64,000 bases of DNA from Thermococcus barossii (GTDB lineage Archaea; Methanobacteriota_B; Thermococci; Thermococcales; Thermococcaceae). Positions 37,815 to 46,798 of this stretch are shown here, one piece after another; the first letter of the stretch is position 1; every line of letters begins with the position of its first letter. The stretch spans positions 441,013-505,012 of the forward strand of contig NZ_CP015101.1 in assembly GCF_002214465.1 (NCBI RefSeq). The letters are read 5' to 3'. The position numbers and the translations under genes were made by a program. The notes under the pieces are model-generated. The model was not told where the DNA came from, made no database searches, and saw only the letters and a program-made list of their open reading frames with translations.

Positions 37815-39080
37815 CTAAAGCCTAGCCCTCTCGAACTCCTCCTTCCTGTCAAGTGGCTTGGTGGCATCGATGCCCCACTTCGCGGTGAGGCTCTTCTCCG
37901 CGGAGGGATCGAGAGAGCTTCCCCTCGCGTTTGGGATTATCACAAGGTTCCTGTCCGCCTGGAAGCGCGTCGCTATCGCCCACTCCACATCCCTGTCATC
38001 GTATATGTTAACGTCTTCATCGACAACTACCACGTGCTTCAGGCTCGGGTGGCCGGCAAAAGCGGCTAAAATCGCGTTCTTCCCGTCGCCGTCGTGCTGT
38101 TTGGTTATGCTGACAACGGCGTGAAGCCACATCGCTCCACCTTCCGTCAGCCTTACGCCGTGAACCTTAGGAACTACCCTCTTGACGCTGGCGTAAATCT
38201 GTGGCTCCTTCGGCAGGCCCATGAGCATGTAGTGCTCGTAGCTACCCGGGAGAAGGGCGTGAAAGACCGGTTCATCGACGTGGTACATCTTCTCGAAGAC
38301 CACCAGCGGCTGCTTTCTGACGTAGTCGTAGGTTCCGGTTATGTCCACGAAGGGGCCTTCATCAACGAGCTCCGGTGTGATTCTGGCCTCAAACACGAAC
38401 TCGCTCTCGACCGGAACTGGAATTCCGCCGAGTTCGACGACATCGATGGGCCTCCCAAAGGCGAGCTCGCTCAGCTTTGACGCTATCTCAAGCTCGCTTA
38501 CGCCGTAGGCTACGCTAGTTGCCCCGGCAAGGAGGAGGTGAACCGGATTCCCGACGACTATCCTCACCTCAAGCTCCTCCCCGTGCTCCGCTTTGTCCCT
38601 CCACATCGCATAGAGGTGCCTGGGAACGAGCCTGATTGCGACAGTCTTCTCGTCCCTGACCATCATCCTGTGGAAGGACATATTGGTGAAGCCGTTCTCG
38701 TCTCTCGCTATGACCATCGCAGAGGTAAAGTACTGGCCGCCATCCTTCGGGTAGTACTTCGGGATGGGTAATTCCCTGAGCGAGAAGTCAGTAGTTGAAT
38801 TTGCCATGAATGGCGCGTCCTCAGCGTTCCTGTATGGTGCGGGGTTTTCCATGGCATCGGCTATGAAATGGATGAGCTTTTCCTTTTCGATTCCCAGGTA
38901 GCCTGCTATCCTTTCCCGCGTGCTCCATACGTTGCCCGCAACGGTCCAGCCGTCCACGTCCCTGAAGAGAACTGGCCTGTCGCGGTATTTCAGCAGATAC
39001 TTGGTTATCCCGAGTTCCTTGCTCACGGGCTCTTCCACGATGACTGTATCCTCAAAACGTTCGATGATTTCCCTCAGCAT
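37815..39080 (-). CDS. UbiD family decarboxylase (probable trans-anhydromevalonate phosphate decarboxylase)
   Basis: This 421-residue prenyl-FMN-dependent decarboxylase has [51 protein letters not shown], the core of the UbiD fold. Arg/Glu catalytic residues lie in RLVPRHL and [13 protein letters not shown], and the C-terminal [25 protein letters not shown] is also conserved. In archaea lacking the classical mevalonate enzymes, a UbiD homolog decarboxylates trans-anhydromevalonate 5-phosphate in isoprenoid synthesis; with HMG-CoA reductase also in this window that role is likely, though not shown by sequence alone. No UbiX-like gene is nearby. GGTGGTAGA precedes the ATG. Confidence 0.85.
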   Translation of the reverse strand: MLREIIERFEDTVIVEEPVSKELGITKYLLKYRDRPVLFRDVDGWTVAGNVWSTRERIAGYLGIEKEKLIHFIADAMENPAPYRNAEDAPFMANSTTDFSLRELPIPKYYPKDGGQYFTSAMVIARDENGFTNMSFHRMMVRDEKTVAIRLVPRHLYAMWRDKAEHGEELEVRIVVGNPVHLLLAGATSVAYGVSELEIASKLSELAFGRPIDVVELGGIPVPVESEFVFEARITPELVDEGPFVDITGTYDYVRKQPLVVFEKMYHVDEPVFHALLPGSYEHYMLMGLPKEPQIYASVKRVVPKVHGVRLTEGGAMWLHAVVSITKQHDGDGKNAILAAFAGHPSLKHVVVVDEDVNIYDDRDVEWAIATRFQADRNLVIIPNARGSSLDPSAEKSLTAKWGIDATKPLDRKEEFERARL

Positions 39081-39147
39081 TCTACCACCTTAGATGGGTG
39101 TTCCAAAAGGTCTATAAAGCCTTTTTCCAAACTCCCGATGATTGGCC

Positions 39148-40548
39148 ATGCCTATGGTAGTCCTACGTATCCCGGACGGTTCGGCATTGGTGAAAATCGA
39201 GAAGGCTGACCCCCAGATTTACTTCAAGATATACGAGCTTCTGAGCTACAAAAAGGACTTCGGGAAATGGGAGAAGCCGGAGAGCCTCTACGACCCCTAC
39301 GAGAGAACTTTCCCAGTGGGGGTTCTTCCGAGGGTTAAGAAGTTCCTCAACTGCAAGGGTTATCGTGTGAGGATTAAGGACGAGCGGCAGGTCAAGGGGG
39401 TAAAGCTCAACTCCACATGGAATGGGAGCTATGGCATGCGCAGGTACCAGGAAAGGGCGATAAAAAAGGCCCTCAGAGAGAAGATGGGCGTTCTCTCCCT
39501 GCCGGTAGGGAGCGGTAAAACCGTTGTGGGTCTTAGGATAATCCATGAACTCGACCTCTCGGCGTTGATAGTCGTCCACACAAAGGAACTCCTTTACCAG
39601 TGGGCGGACAAGGTTAGAGAGGTTCTCGGCGTCGAGCCGGGCATAGTTGGGGACAACAAGTGGGACGAGCGCGGGGTTACCGTTGCCATGATACAGACCC
39701 TTCTATCGAGGGGTGCCGAGAAGCTCCAGAGCGACTATGCCATAGTGATGTTCGACGAGTGCCACAGAACGTCCGCCGCCGAGAAGTTCTATCAGCTTGG
39801 ACTCAGTCTTCCCCAGGTCTATCGCTTCGGCCTCTCCGCAACTCCATGGAGGCGCGTTCGCGGTGAGGAGATAAAGATTGAGGCCGTCGTCGGCCCGACG
39901 ATATTTGAGGTCAAGGCCGAGGATTTGATAAAGGAGAGGTTCTTGGCAAAGCCACGCTTTGAGATAATAACCTACGAATCGACAATGCCGTCATTCAGCG
40001 AGCGTTACAAGGAGCTGTACGAGGACATGATAATGAACAACGATGAACGGAACAGGGCCATAGTCAGGAAGGCCGTCGAGCTCGCCAAAAGGGGACACCG
40101 CATCCTCATCGACGTAAAGCGCATAGAACACGGCAAGATTCTGAAGGAAATGCTTGAGAGGGAGGGGGTAAAGGCCGAGTTCCTCAGCTCCCAGAGCCCC
40201 AACAGGTGGGAGATATTGGAGGCTTTTAAAGAGGGCGAGATTCCTGTCCTCGTTTCCACACTCCTGAAGGAGGGCGTTGATATACCAGAGATTTCGGCGA
40301 TAATCCTGGCCGGCGGTGGGAAGAGCGACATAATGACGATTCAGACGATAGGCCGTGCACTGAGGCCGAAGAGGGGTATGAAGGCGGTTATCGTTGATGT
40401 TCAGGACGATGATCCTCTGCTCTTCACGCACTTCATCGAGAGGCAGAAGGCGCTCAAGCAGTACTACGGCATGTACTACGACAGGGAGATGGCCTCAAAG
40501 CTCGATGAGAACGTCCCCAAAAAGGGCCGCTCTCGTAAGCGCTCTTGA
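39148..40548 (+). CDS. XPB/Ssl2-like DNA helicase
   Basis: This 466-residue SF2 helicase has an N-terminal about 90-residue region before the RecA cores. Motif I is LPVGSGKTVVG, Ia IVVHTKELLYQW, II MFDECHRTS, III LSATPWRR, V VSTLLKEGVDIPEIS and VI QTIGRALRPKRG. The DECH box and the GLSATPWR wording place it with archaeal XPB homologs, which act in repair or transcription. The basic tail (KKGRSRKRS) is encoded in the region overlapping truA by 54 nt on the opposite strand. The ATG at MPMVVLRIPDG was chosen. Confidence 0.9.
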   Translation: MPMVVLRIPDGSALVKIEKADPQIYFKIYELLSYKKDFGKWEKPESLYDPYERTFPVGVLPRVKKFLNCKGYRVRIKDERQVKGVKLNSTWNGSYGMRRYQERAIKKALREKMGVLSLPVGSGKTVVGLRIIHELDLSALIVVHTKELLYQWADKVREVLGVEPGIVGDNKWDERGVTVAMIQTLLSRGAEKLQSDYAIVMFDECHRTSAAEKFYQLGLSLPQVYRFGLSATPWRRVRGEEIKIEAVVGPTIFEVKAEDLIKERFLAKPRFEIITYESTMPSFSERYKELYEDMIMNNDERNRAIVRKAVELAKRGHRILIDVKRIEHGKILKEMLEREGVKAEFLSSQSPNRWEILEAFKEGEIPVLVSTLLKEGVDIPEISAIILAGGGKSDIMTIQTIGRALRPKRGMKAVIVDVQDDDPLLFTHFIERQKALKQYYGMYYDREMASKLDENVPKKGRSRKRS

Positions 40549-41298
40549 GTAGCGCTCGAAGATATCCCTCTTCGCCTTGTTGAGGCCCCTTTCATCCCCT
40601 TTGAACTCTATTCCCTCGTAGGTTATGTTCCACAGGATTAGGCCCTCAGGCCTCGCCGGAGGCACCTTTTTTCCGTAGTTCCCAGCGAGCATCCCCTCAA
40701 CTTCCCCCGGCTCCATGAGACCCAGTCCGCAGAGGCGGATTGCGTTGACTATCCTTCTCGCCATTTCCCACAGGAAGCTTTTGCCCTCAAGCTCTACAAC
40801 GTAGTAGCCGTGACGCCGGTTTATCTCAACCCGCGTCAGTTCTCTCACGGGGTCTTTTCCGGGTTCCAGCCTAGCAAAGGCGGAGAAATCGTGTGTCCCT
40901 GTGAATATGCGGGCACAGTCAATCATGGCTTCCTCCCTGAAACCCTCGTCTATCAGATAGTAGCGGTAGGTCTTTGACTTTGCCCAGAAGCGCGGATGGA
41001 AGTCGTCCGGAACCTCCGCAACGCCGAGAACCCAGGCATCACGGAGATGGTGGTTGAGAACCTCGGCGCGGATTAGGTGGGGCTTGGCCGAGACGTCGAA
41101 GCTCACAACGTTGAAGAACGCGGAGACGCCTCGGTCGGTTCTGGAGGCTCCCTTGAAGTTTGAGCTCTCGGCGTTCTCTATCACTCCAAGCTTTGATAGA
41201 ACCTTTATCAGCTCCCCTTCGACTGTCCTAACGTCCGGCTGTCTCTGAAATCCGTAGAATGCTGTCCCGTCATACGCTATCCTCAGGGCCATTCTCAT
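40495..41298 (-). CDS. truA: tRNA pseudouridine synthase TruA
   Basis: This enzyme converts uridines 38-40 of the tRNA anticodon stem-loop to pseudouridine. The 267-residue protein has LRIAYDGTAFYGFQRQP, the catalytic aspartate motif GASRTDRGVSA and the C-terminal GKSFLWEMARRIV. The last 54 nt overlap the convergent helicase gene, encoding the ARAALFGDVLIEL tail. A TATA-like CATTTATATCC lies about 20-30 nt upstream of the ATG. Confidence 0.94.
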   Translation of the reverse strand: MRMALRIAYDGTAFYGFQRQPDVRTVEGELIKVLSKLGVIENAESSNFKGASRTDRGVSAFFNVVSFDVSAKPHLIRAEVLNHHLRDAWVLGVAEVPDDFHPRFWAKSKTYRYYLIDEGFREEAMIDCARIFTGTHDFSAFARLEPGKDPVRELTRVEINRRHGYYVVELEGKSFLWEMARRIVNAIRLCGLGLMEPGEVEGMLAGNYGKKVPPARPEGLILWNITYEGIEFKGDERGLNKAKRDIFERYSRALTRAALFGDVLIEL

Positions 41299-41355
41299 AG
41301 TTGGAGAATCTGCCGGGGGATATAAATGCCTTTTCCCGACGGAACGACGGCTTCT

Positions 41356-41392
41356 TTTACAAATGTAAATGCCGATTTTGAATGGGATTCAA
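41356..41392. promoter_or_regulatory. Two tandem palindromes upstream of the 31-codon gene
   Basis: TTTACAAATGTAAA (41356-41369, perfect 6-bp arms around AA) and TTGAATGGGATTCAA (41378-41392, perfect 6-bp arms around GGG) lie side by side. Their centres are about 22 bp apart, close to two helical turns. They occupy the gap between the truA promoter and the 31-codon reading frame. The first resembles TACAnnTGTA operators known from bacterial metal repressors, which is only a pattern similarity. Confidence 0.35.
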
Positions 41393-41449
41393 TGAACCGT
41401 TGGAAAGATTGATAAAGGGCGTCTCCTACCCCCAATTGGAGGTGAGATT

Positions 41450-41545
41450 ATGGCTGAGATAGTTGACATGGAGATACTAACCAACGTCACGAACTTTGAA
41501 ATAATGTGCACACTGCTTCAGAAGGGATTAAAAAAGGAGGATTAG
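41450..41545 (+). CDS. 31-residue mini-protein
   Basis: An ATG behind the strong site GGAGGTGAG (spacing 3-4) opens a 31-codon frame with genome-like codons. The peptide starts MAEIVDMEILTNVTNFEIMC and ends LLQKGLKKED: an acidic first half, a hydrophobic middle that could form a helix, and a basic end. Its TAG overlaps the convergent pheT stop by 4 nt, so the frame fills the gap precisely. The near-perfect ribosome binding site, the tight fit and the palindromes upstream argue for a real gene; no family was recognised and no function is proposed. Confidence 0.55.
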   Translation: MAEIVDMEILTNVTNFEIMCTLLQKGLKKED

Positions 41546-43248
41546 AGGTAGGGTTCCCTGTAGAGCGGCCGTAGAAACAGCTCAAAGGCCGCCACAGGCA
41601 TTTCTATTCCCCAGTTTTCTAGGACTGCGGGGTGGATTTCGCCGATGATGCCGATTTCTTCCCCGTTCACAGTGATTCTCCCCACCCTGCCGGGGATGAA
41701 GCTCGGGTGCTCAACCTCTTCCAGCTCATACTCAAAGCCCAGGTGCCGCATAGCACTTTCGAGTATCTCCTTGGCCTCGGTGAAGGTTACGCGCGGGTGG
41801 GCCAGGGCAACGGCCAGCTTGCTCTCGCTCACGGTCTTTGTCTCTCTGGCCTCGTCTATCAGCGTGACCTTTCCTACCTCGAATATCTTCTGAGGGTACT
41901 CCTCGTGGGTGTTCTGGCTCAGGAAGTCGAGAAGGCTCGGAATGAGCCATCCCCTCAGGGCGGACCACTTGGGGCTTATAGGGTTCTCTATCTCAACCAG
42001 CTCCGCGGGCGGATTGTTGAAGTGGTTCCTGCCGTATTCCAGGTTCATTTTGTCATACTGGGCCTCCCTGTTGGTCAGGTTAAAGGTCATAACCTCCTGC
42101 AGGCCGAAACCAACCATCAGCTCTCTTACCGCGTCCTCAAACTCGATAAACTTGTCTCCCCTGCCCTGAACCGCTAACTTCGGTTCCTCCGGCTCTATCT
42201 CGTTGTAGCCGTAGGCTATGAGAACATCCTCCAGAACGTCGCGAGCGTGCATGATGTCGTCGCGGAATGCCGGGTAGAGCAGTTTCACCTTCCCATCAGC
42301 CAGCTCGACATCGTACATCATACGCTCTAGGAGGTTCTTCACGTCTCCGTCGCTTAGCTCCAGCCCGGTAAGCCTTTTGATGTAGTCCAGCTCGACCTCA
42401 AAGGACTTCGGGGTCAGGTCGGGTGTCTCGATTTCGAAGTCCGGATAGACCACCTTCACGCTCTTTATCTTCCCACCGCGCTCTGCCAGCGCCGTGACAA
42501 CGACGTTTAAAGCCAGCATTATCCTCTTCAAATCCCACCCGGTGACATCGACGAATACGTTTCTGGTTTCGGTCGTCACCCTTCCGGTTACCTCGGAGTT
42601 AATAATTGGGGGCATCGAGAGGACTTTTCCTTCGCTGTCCACAAGGAGCGGATAATAGGGTTTGTCCTTAATCAGACGCCCGTACTCCCTGCCTTTCTCG
42701 TGCTTTTCGAGGATTTCCTCAAGCGTAAGCTCCTCGTCAAAGCCGAGGGGGACGAACTTCTCGGTTCTCTCAGCGGCGCGGTAGTAGATAGGGGGTTTGA
42801 CCTTGTCGAAGTCGAAGATGCCTATCGCAACCTCCCTCCTTCTCCTCCCGAAGGTGAGGGCGACCTTCTCCTGGAGGTTGATCATCTGCTTAAGTGCTTC
42901 CTCATCGAGGTGCAGGCCCTCAACTATGGCGTAGACACCGTAGGGGCGGATGTCCTTCAGCTTCCCGTCAACGTAAACGGTGACACCGCTTTTCCCGACT
43001 TCATACCTCGGCAGACCTTTTTCCAGGCCAAGCGCCCAGCGTATCTGCCGCGCTATCCCCTCGGCGCTCCACAGGTCGGGCCTGTTGGTGTCCTTTGAGT
43101 CGGCCTTGAAGTAAACCTCACCGCCCTCCTCCCAGACGTCGTCCAGCTCGCACTTGGCATATAGGAATAGGTCCTCCCACTCCTCGACGGTGAAGCTCTT
43201 TCCGATGAGCCTCTCCAAATCCTGCTTTGACACGTCGAACTTCGGCAT
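41542..43248 (-). CDS. pheT: Phenylalanyl-tRNA synthetase beta subunit
   Basis: This 568-residue archaeal-length beta subunit lacks the extra N-terminal EMAP domain of bacteria. It begins MPKFDVSKQDLERLIG. The B3/B4 editing region lies around ALTFGRRRREVAIGIFDFDKV and the B5 domain around VELDYIKRLTGLELSDGDVKNLL. A catalytic-like core without activity follows, with FNLTNREAQYDKM and IENPISPKWSALRGWLIPSLL. It lies 9 nt downstream of pheS and forms the (alpha-beta)2 enzyme with it. Confidence 0.96.
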   Translation of the reverse strand: MPKFDVSKQDLERLIGKSFTVEEWEDLFLYAKCELDDVWEEGGEVYFKADSKDTNRPDLWSAEGIARQIRWALGLEKGLPRYEVGKSGVTVYVDGKLKDIRPYGVYAIVEGLHLDEEALKQMINLQEKVALTFGRRRREVAIGIFDFDKVKPPIYYRAAERTEKFVPLGFDEELTLEEILEKHEKGREYGRLIKDKPYYPLLVDSEGKVLSMPPIINSEVTGRVTTETRNVFVDVTGWDLKRIMLALNVVVTALAERGGKIKSVKVVYPDFEIETPDLTPKSFEVELDYIKRLTGLELSDGDVKNLLERMMYDVELADGKVKLLYPAFRDDIMHARDVLEDVLIAYGYNEIEPEEPKLAVQGRGDKFIEFEDAVRELMVGFGLQEVMTFNLTNREAQYDKMNLEYGRNHFNNPPAELVEIENPISPKWSALRGWLIPSLLDFLSQNTHEEYPQKIFEVGKVTLIDEARETKTVSESKLAVALAHPRVTFTEAKEILESAMRHLGFEYELEEVEHPSFIPGRVGRITVNGEEIGIIGEIHPAVLENWGIEMPVAAFELFLRPLYREPYL

Positions 43249-43257
43249 GCTATCACC

Positions 43258-44763
43258 TCACCACACCAGCTTGGCCTCCCTGAGCCACCTCAGATCGTAG
43301 CTGAAGAGATAGCGGATGTCATCTATGCCCAGCTTGAACATTGCCAGCCTGTCTATTCCAATTCCCCACGCTATGACTGGAACGTCAACTCCCAGGGCCT
43401 TCGTCATCTCCTCGCGGAAGATTCCGGCGCCGCCGAACTCCACCCAGCCGAGCTCGGGATGATAGGCGCTCATCTGGACGCTGGGCTCGGTGAAGGGGTA
43501 GTAATCCGGCAGGAACTTGACCCTCTTCGCTCCAGCAATTTCAACCGCGAAGCGCTTAAGGATCCCGAGGAGGTGCCTGAAGTTGAGCTCCTCGCCGACG
43601 ACGAAGCCGTCTATCTGGTTGAACTCTATGAGGTGCGTTCTGTCGAGGACGTCCGGACGGAAAACGCGCTGGATTGTGAAGTACTTCCCGGGAATCTCAA
43701 CGCCCTTGGCCAGCTGTCTCGCGTCCAGGGCAGTTCCATGGGCCCTCGGCATCAGGAGCATCGCCCTCTCTGGCGACCAGACGTAGCCCCATCCCCTGGA
43801 GCCGGTGTCTCCCCCGTGCTCGTGGGAAGCCCTTACCCTTTCGACCAAATCTCTCCCCGGCAGGCCTCCGCTTTTCGGGTACTTGAGCTGGTACGTGTCA
43901 GTCCAGTCCCTGGCGGGGTGGTTCTGGGGCTGGAAGAGCGCATCGAAGTTCCAGAACTGCGTCTCGATGAGGCTGTCGACCGTCATCTCTATGAAACCCA
44001 TCTCGATTAATCTTCTTCTCAGCTTGTCAAGAAAAGCCCTGTAGGGCTGCTTCTTTCCGGGATAGAATCTTCTGACAGGGGCTTGAATATTGAATCGCTT
44101 GAACTCGACTTCCCTCCACTTGCCGGACTTTAGCAGCTCCGGGGTGAGTGTTGAGACTTCCTCTTTAAGTTCAAGGCCCTTTCTCACCAGCTCCTCTCCC
44201 TCGGGGGTTATCTCCACGAACCTCTCGGTTGTGGTGTCTTCCTCTGCTATCTTCCTCCTCTTGAGTTCCTTGGCAGGAACCAGTTTCTCAACTTCGTTCA
44301 GAGGGACGATTCCTCTCTCGGCGAGGAGCTTAAGAGCCTTGTCGATAGGCCTCTCCCCAGCTTTCAAGCCTTTTTCGGTGATCTCAAGGACGAGCTTTCC
44401 GTTCTCCTTTCTCACCGATGCCCATCCTTCCTTCCTAAGAAGGCCCACTATCGGCTTCAGCTCATCCTCGGTGAGGACATCCCTTAGGTCGTCAAGGGTT
44501 ATTCTTCCCTTCTCCCTCAGAACGGCCAGCGCCCTCCACTCGGGAAGGCCTATCTCCACGTATCTCCTTCCGGTTTCGGTCAGCTTCGCTATCCTTTCGC
44601 TCCTCTCTTCGAGCCTCGCCAGCCCCTTGCTCTGGAGTCCAAGGACGGAGCGCATGACCGCAACCTGGTCAAGGCCGGTTTTCTCCACGAGTTCCTCGAA
44701 TCTGACCCGTTTAACCTCGCTGAGCCTTATGAGAGTGAGTTTTTCCTGGTAGCTTAGTTCCAT
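43258..44763 (-). CDS. pheS: Phenylalanyl-tRNA synthetase alpha subunit
   Basis: This 501-residue class II catalytic subunit has N-terminal winged-helix repeats (about 1-200; [24 protein letters not shown]) that bind tRNA, followed by the core. Motif 1 includes [31 protein letters not shown], motif 2 [28 protein letters not shown], and motif 3 [26 protein letters not shown] precedes the ATG. First gene of the pheST operon. Confidence 0.96.
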   Translation of the reverse strand: MELSYQEKLTLIRLSEVKRVRFEELVEKTGLDQVAVMRSVLGLQSKGLARLEERSERIAKLTETGRRYVEIGLPEWRALAVLREKGRITLDDLRDVLTEDELKPIVGLLRKEGWASVRKENGKLVLEITEKGLKAGERPIDKALKLLAERGIVPLNEVEKLVPAKELKRRKIAEEDTTTERFVEITPEGEELVRKGLELKEEVSTLTPELLKSGKWREVEFKRFNIQAPVRRFYPGKKQPYRAFLDKLRRRLIEMGFIEMTVDSLIETQFWNFDALFQPQNHPARDWTDTYQLKYPKSGGLPGRDLVERVRASHEHGGDTGSRGWGYVWSPERAMLLMPRAHGTALDARQLAKGVEIPGKYFTIQRVFRPDVLDRTHLIEFNQIDGFVVGEELNFRHLLGILKRFAVEIAGAKRVKFLPDYYPFTEPSVQMSAYHPELGWVEFGGAGIFREEMTKALGVDVPVIAWGIGIDRLAMFKLGIDDIRYLFSYDLRWLREAKLVW

Positions 44764-44831
44764 AGGGCCACCTCCCTGGTTGAGTTTGAGGAGAGTTACT
44801 TAAGAATTGCGGTGAAAGAAAAGGAAATAGA

Positions 44832-45884
44832 TCAGCCCTTGTGAGGGAAGAACACGACCTTTCCGGTCTTGCCGGCGCGCATGAGCTCGAAAGCTTCCTC
44901 GAAGTCATCGAAGCCCCTGTACTTGTGGGTGATGATTGGGTCAAGGTTGAGCTTGCCGCTCTGAATGAGGCTCGAAACGGTGTACCAAGTCTCCCAGAGG
45001 TGCCTTCCGGTTATGCCGTGAACCTCCAGGGCCTTGAAGATTATCAGGTTGTTCATGTCAAGGGTAACGTCCCTCGGGAAGAGACCGAGCAACGAGACCC
45101 TTCCACCGGGGGTGGTGGCTTTGAGCCCCTGTTCAAGGGCCTTCGGTGCCCCGCTGAACTCCAAGAAAACTTCAACGCCGGCACCGTCGGTCACGTCCAT
45201 CACGAACTTAACCGGATCCTCCTCGAAGGGGTTGACCACGTAGTCGGCACCGACCTTCTTCGCCAGCTCCCTCCTGAACTCGCTGGGTTCGCTCACTATG
45301 ACCGGATAAGCGCCGGAGGCCTTGGCAACCGCAATGCCGAGAAGACCGAGGGGGCCGGCGCCGGTTATTAGTGTGCTCCTTCCGGCTATCGGTCCGGCCA
45401 AAACCGTATCAACCGCATTACCGAGCGGCTCCTGGAGGGTGGCGTACTCGGGCTTCATGTCTTTTGGGTTCTTCCAGGCGTTCTGGGCAGGAACTATGGC
45501 GTACTCCGCGAAAACACCGTCCATGTCAACGCCGAATATCTTGGTGTTCTGGCAGACGTGGTAGCGGTTGTGCCTGCAGGCGTAGCACTTACCGCAGACG
45601 ATGTGAGTTTCGGCGCTTATGTAATCGCCCTCCTGAATAGTATCAACACCTGGGCCGACCTCGATGACCTCTCCGGCAACCTCGTGGCCCATTATCTGGG
45701 GCGGCTTGATCCTGCTCTGCGCCCACTCGTTCCACTCGTAGATGTGGAGGTCTGTCCCACATATGCTCGTCGCAAGAACCTTGATGAGAACCTCGCCCGG
45801 TCCAGGCTTTGGAACTTCTACCTCGACGAGCTCGGCACCGTAAGCGGGCTTTGTCTTCATAATGGCGGGCATCTTCTCAGCCAT
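44832..45884 (-). CDS. tdh: L-threonine 3-dehydrogenase
   Basis: This enzyme oxidises L-threonine to 2-amino-3-ketobutyrate with NAD. The 350-residue zinc medium-chain dehydrogenase has the catalytic zinc site [15 protein letters not shown] and GHEVAGEV and structural cysteines [15 protein letters not shown]. The NAD fold is [16 protein letters not shown], and the glutamate [15 protein letters not shown] is typical of TDH. The start [10 protein letters not shown] follows GGAGATGATTGCC. Transcribed divergently from the MinD-like gene. Confidence 0.95.
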   Translation of the reverse strand: MAEKMPAIMKTKPAYGAELVEVEVPKPGPGEVLIKVLATSICGTDLHIYEWNEWAQSRIKPPQIMGHEVAGEVIEVGPGVDTIQEGDYISAETHIVCGKCYACRHNRYHVCQNTKIFGVDMDGVFAEYAIVPAQNAWKNPKDMKPEYATLQEPLGNAVDTVLAGPIAGRSTLITGAGPLGLLGIAVAKASGAYPVIVSEPSEFRRELAKKVGADYVVNPFEEDPVKFVMDVTDGAGVEVFLEFSGAPKALEQGLKATTPGGRVSLLGLFPRDVTLDMNNLIIFKALEVHGITGRHLWETWYTVSSLIQSGKLNLDPIITHKYRGFDDFEEAFELMRAGKTGKVVFFPHKG

Positions 45885-45929
45885 GGCAATCATCTCCTTA
45901 ACCTTACAATGCCTATCTGAACGGGGGAT

Positions 45930-45998
45930 GATATAAACCTTTTGCGGCCAAGGGTGGAAGGTGAGATGTTTTCCATGCCCATCGGAAACCTTATATCC
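45930..45998. promoter_or_regulatory. Promoters of tdh and the MinD-like gene
   Basis: On the minus strand AAAAGGTTTATATCATC (about 45928-45944) is placed for tdh. On the plus strand AACCTTATATCC (45987-45998) is placed about 40 nt ahead of the MinD-like ATG. The second element lies inside an upstream in-frame extension (ATG at 45966), which argues that the shorter protein is the real one. Confidence 0.45.
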
Positions 45999-46037
45999 TC
46001 TTTTGAGTATTTTCCCCTTGGAGAAGGGGGTTTAAAG

Positions 46038-46781
46038 ATGGCACTGATAGTTGTCACGGGGAGAGGGGGCGCTGGAAAGACCACGATGACAGCAAACCTT
46101 AGCACTTATCTCGCCATGCGTGAGTATCGTGTATTGGCTATTGACGGTGATCTGTACCTCCCTAACCTTGGCTTTCACTTCTCCCTCGATACTGTCAAGT
46201 ATACCCTTCACTCCCTTCTAAGAAACCCCGATATTGACCCGGAGTGGGCGATATATAAACACCCCCAGACGGGAGTTCACGTCATGCCGGGGAGTACCCA
46301 GCTCCAAGATGTCCTGGGAATTTCGCCGAGGAGGTTGGTGGAGATACTCGAAAAGGTCAAATACAAGTTTGGGGTTGTCTTTGTTGACTCCCCGACGGGA
46401 ATACCCTTTGATACCCTTCCAACCTTTGAGGTCGCCAACTACCAGCTTATAGTTGTTGAGATAGAACGCTCACCAATATATTCCTTTGAGACAATGGTGA
46501 AGAACGAGATTGAGAAGCTCAAGGTTTTGGGCGAAAGGTACGGCCTCAACATCGGCGTCATCTTGAACAAGGTGAGGGAGTCCGCCGACGTCGTTGAGAA
46601 GATTGTTGAGGCCGTTGAGAACGATCTTGACGTTCCAGTCATTGGGTGGGTTCCCTTTGACTACAACGTTCCCGAGTCCATAAACGCGGGAATTCCCATA
46701 GTCAAGTATCTTCCCGAGAGCGACGCTGCCGTGGCCTTGAGGGAAACGGGGGAGATACTTGAGGAGTGGATATTCGGCTGA
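46038..46781 (+). CDS. MinD/ParA-like ATPase
   Basis: This 247-residue P-loop ATPase has VVTGRGGAGKTTMTANL at the N-terminus, VLAIDGDLYLPNLG (switch I/Walker A' Asp), VFVDSPTGI (Walker B/DTPGG-like, here DSPTG) and ILNKVRESAD. In the deviant Walker A of this family the usual KGGxGKT is RGGAGKT, so the first, inter-subunit lysine is arginine. No amphipathic C-terminal membrane helix as in bacterial MinD is obvious (it ends LEEWIFG). A chromosome or complex-positioning role is inferred. HMG-CoA reductase follows after 17 nt. Confidence 0.85.
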   Translation: MALIVVTGRGGAGKTTMTANLSTYLAMREYRVLAIDGDLYLPNLGFHFSLDTVKYTLHSLLRNPDIDPEWAIYKHPQTGVHVMPGSTQLQDVLGISPRRLVEILEKVKYKFGVVFVDSPTGIPFDTLPTFEVANYQLIVVEIERSPIYSFETMVKNEIEKLKVLGERYGLNIGVILNKVRESADVVEKIVEAVENDLDVPVIGWVPFDYNVPESINAGIPIVKYLPESDAAVALRETGEILEEWIFG

Positions 46782-46798
46782 TTTCTGGAGGTGTTGGT

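Noticed and set aside
45942-46037. 32-residue N-terminal extension of the MinD-like ATPase
   Set aside because: A TATA box lies inside it and the P-loop normally begins at MALIVVTG; the extension reads as promoter DNA.
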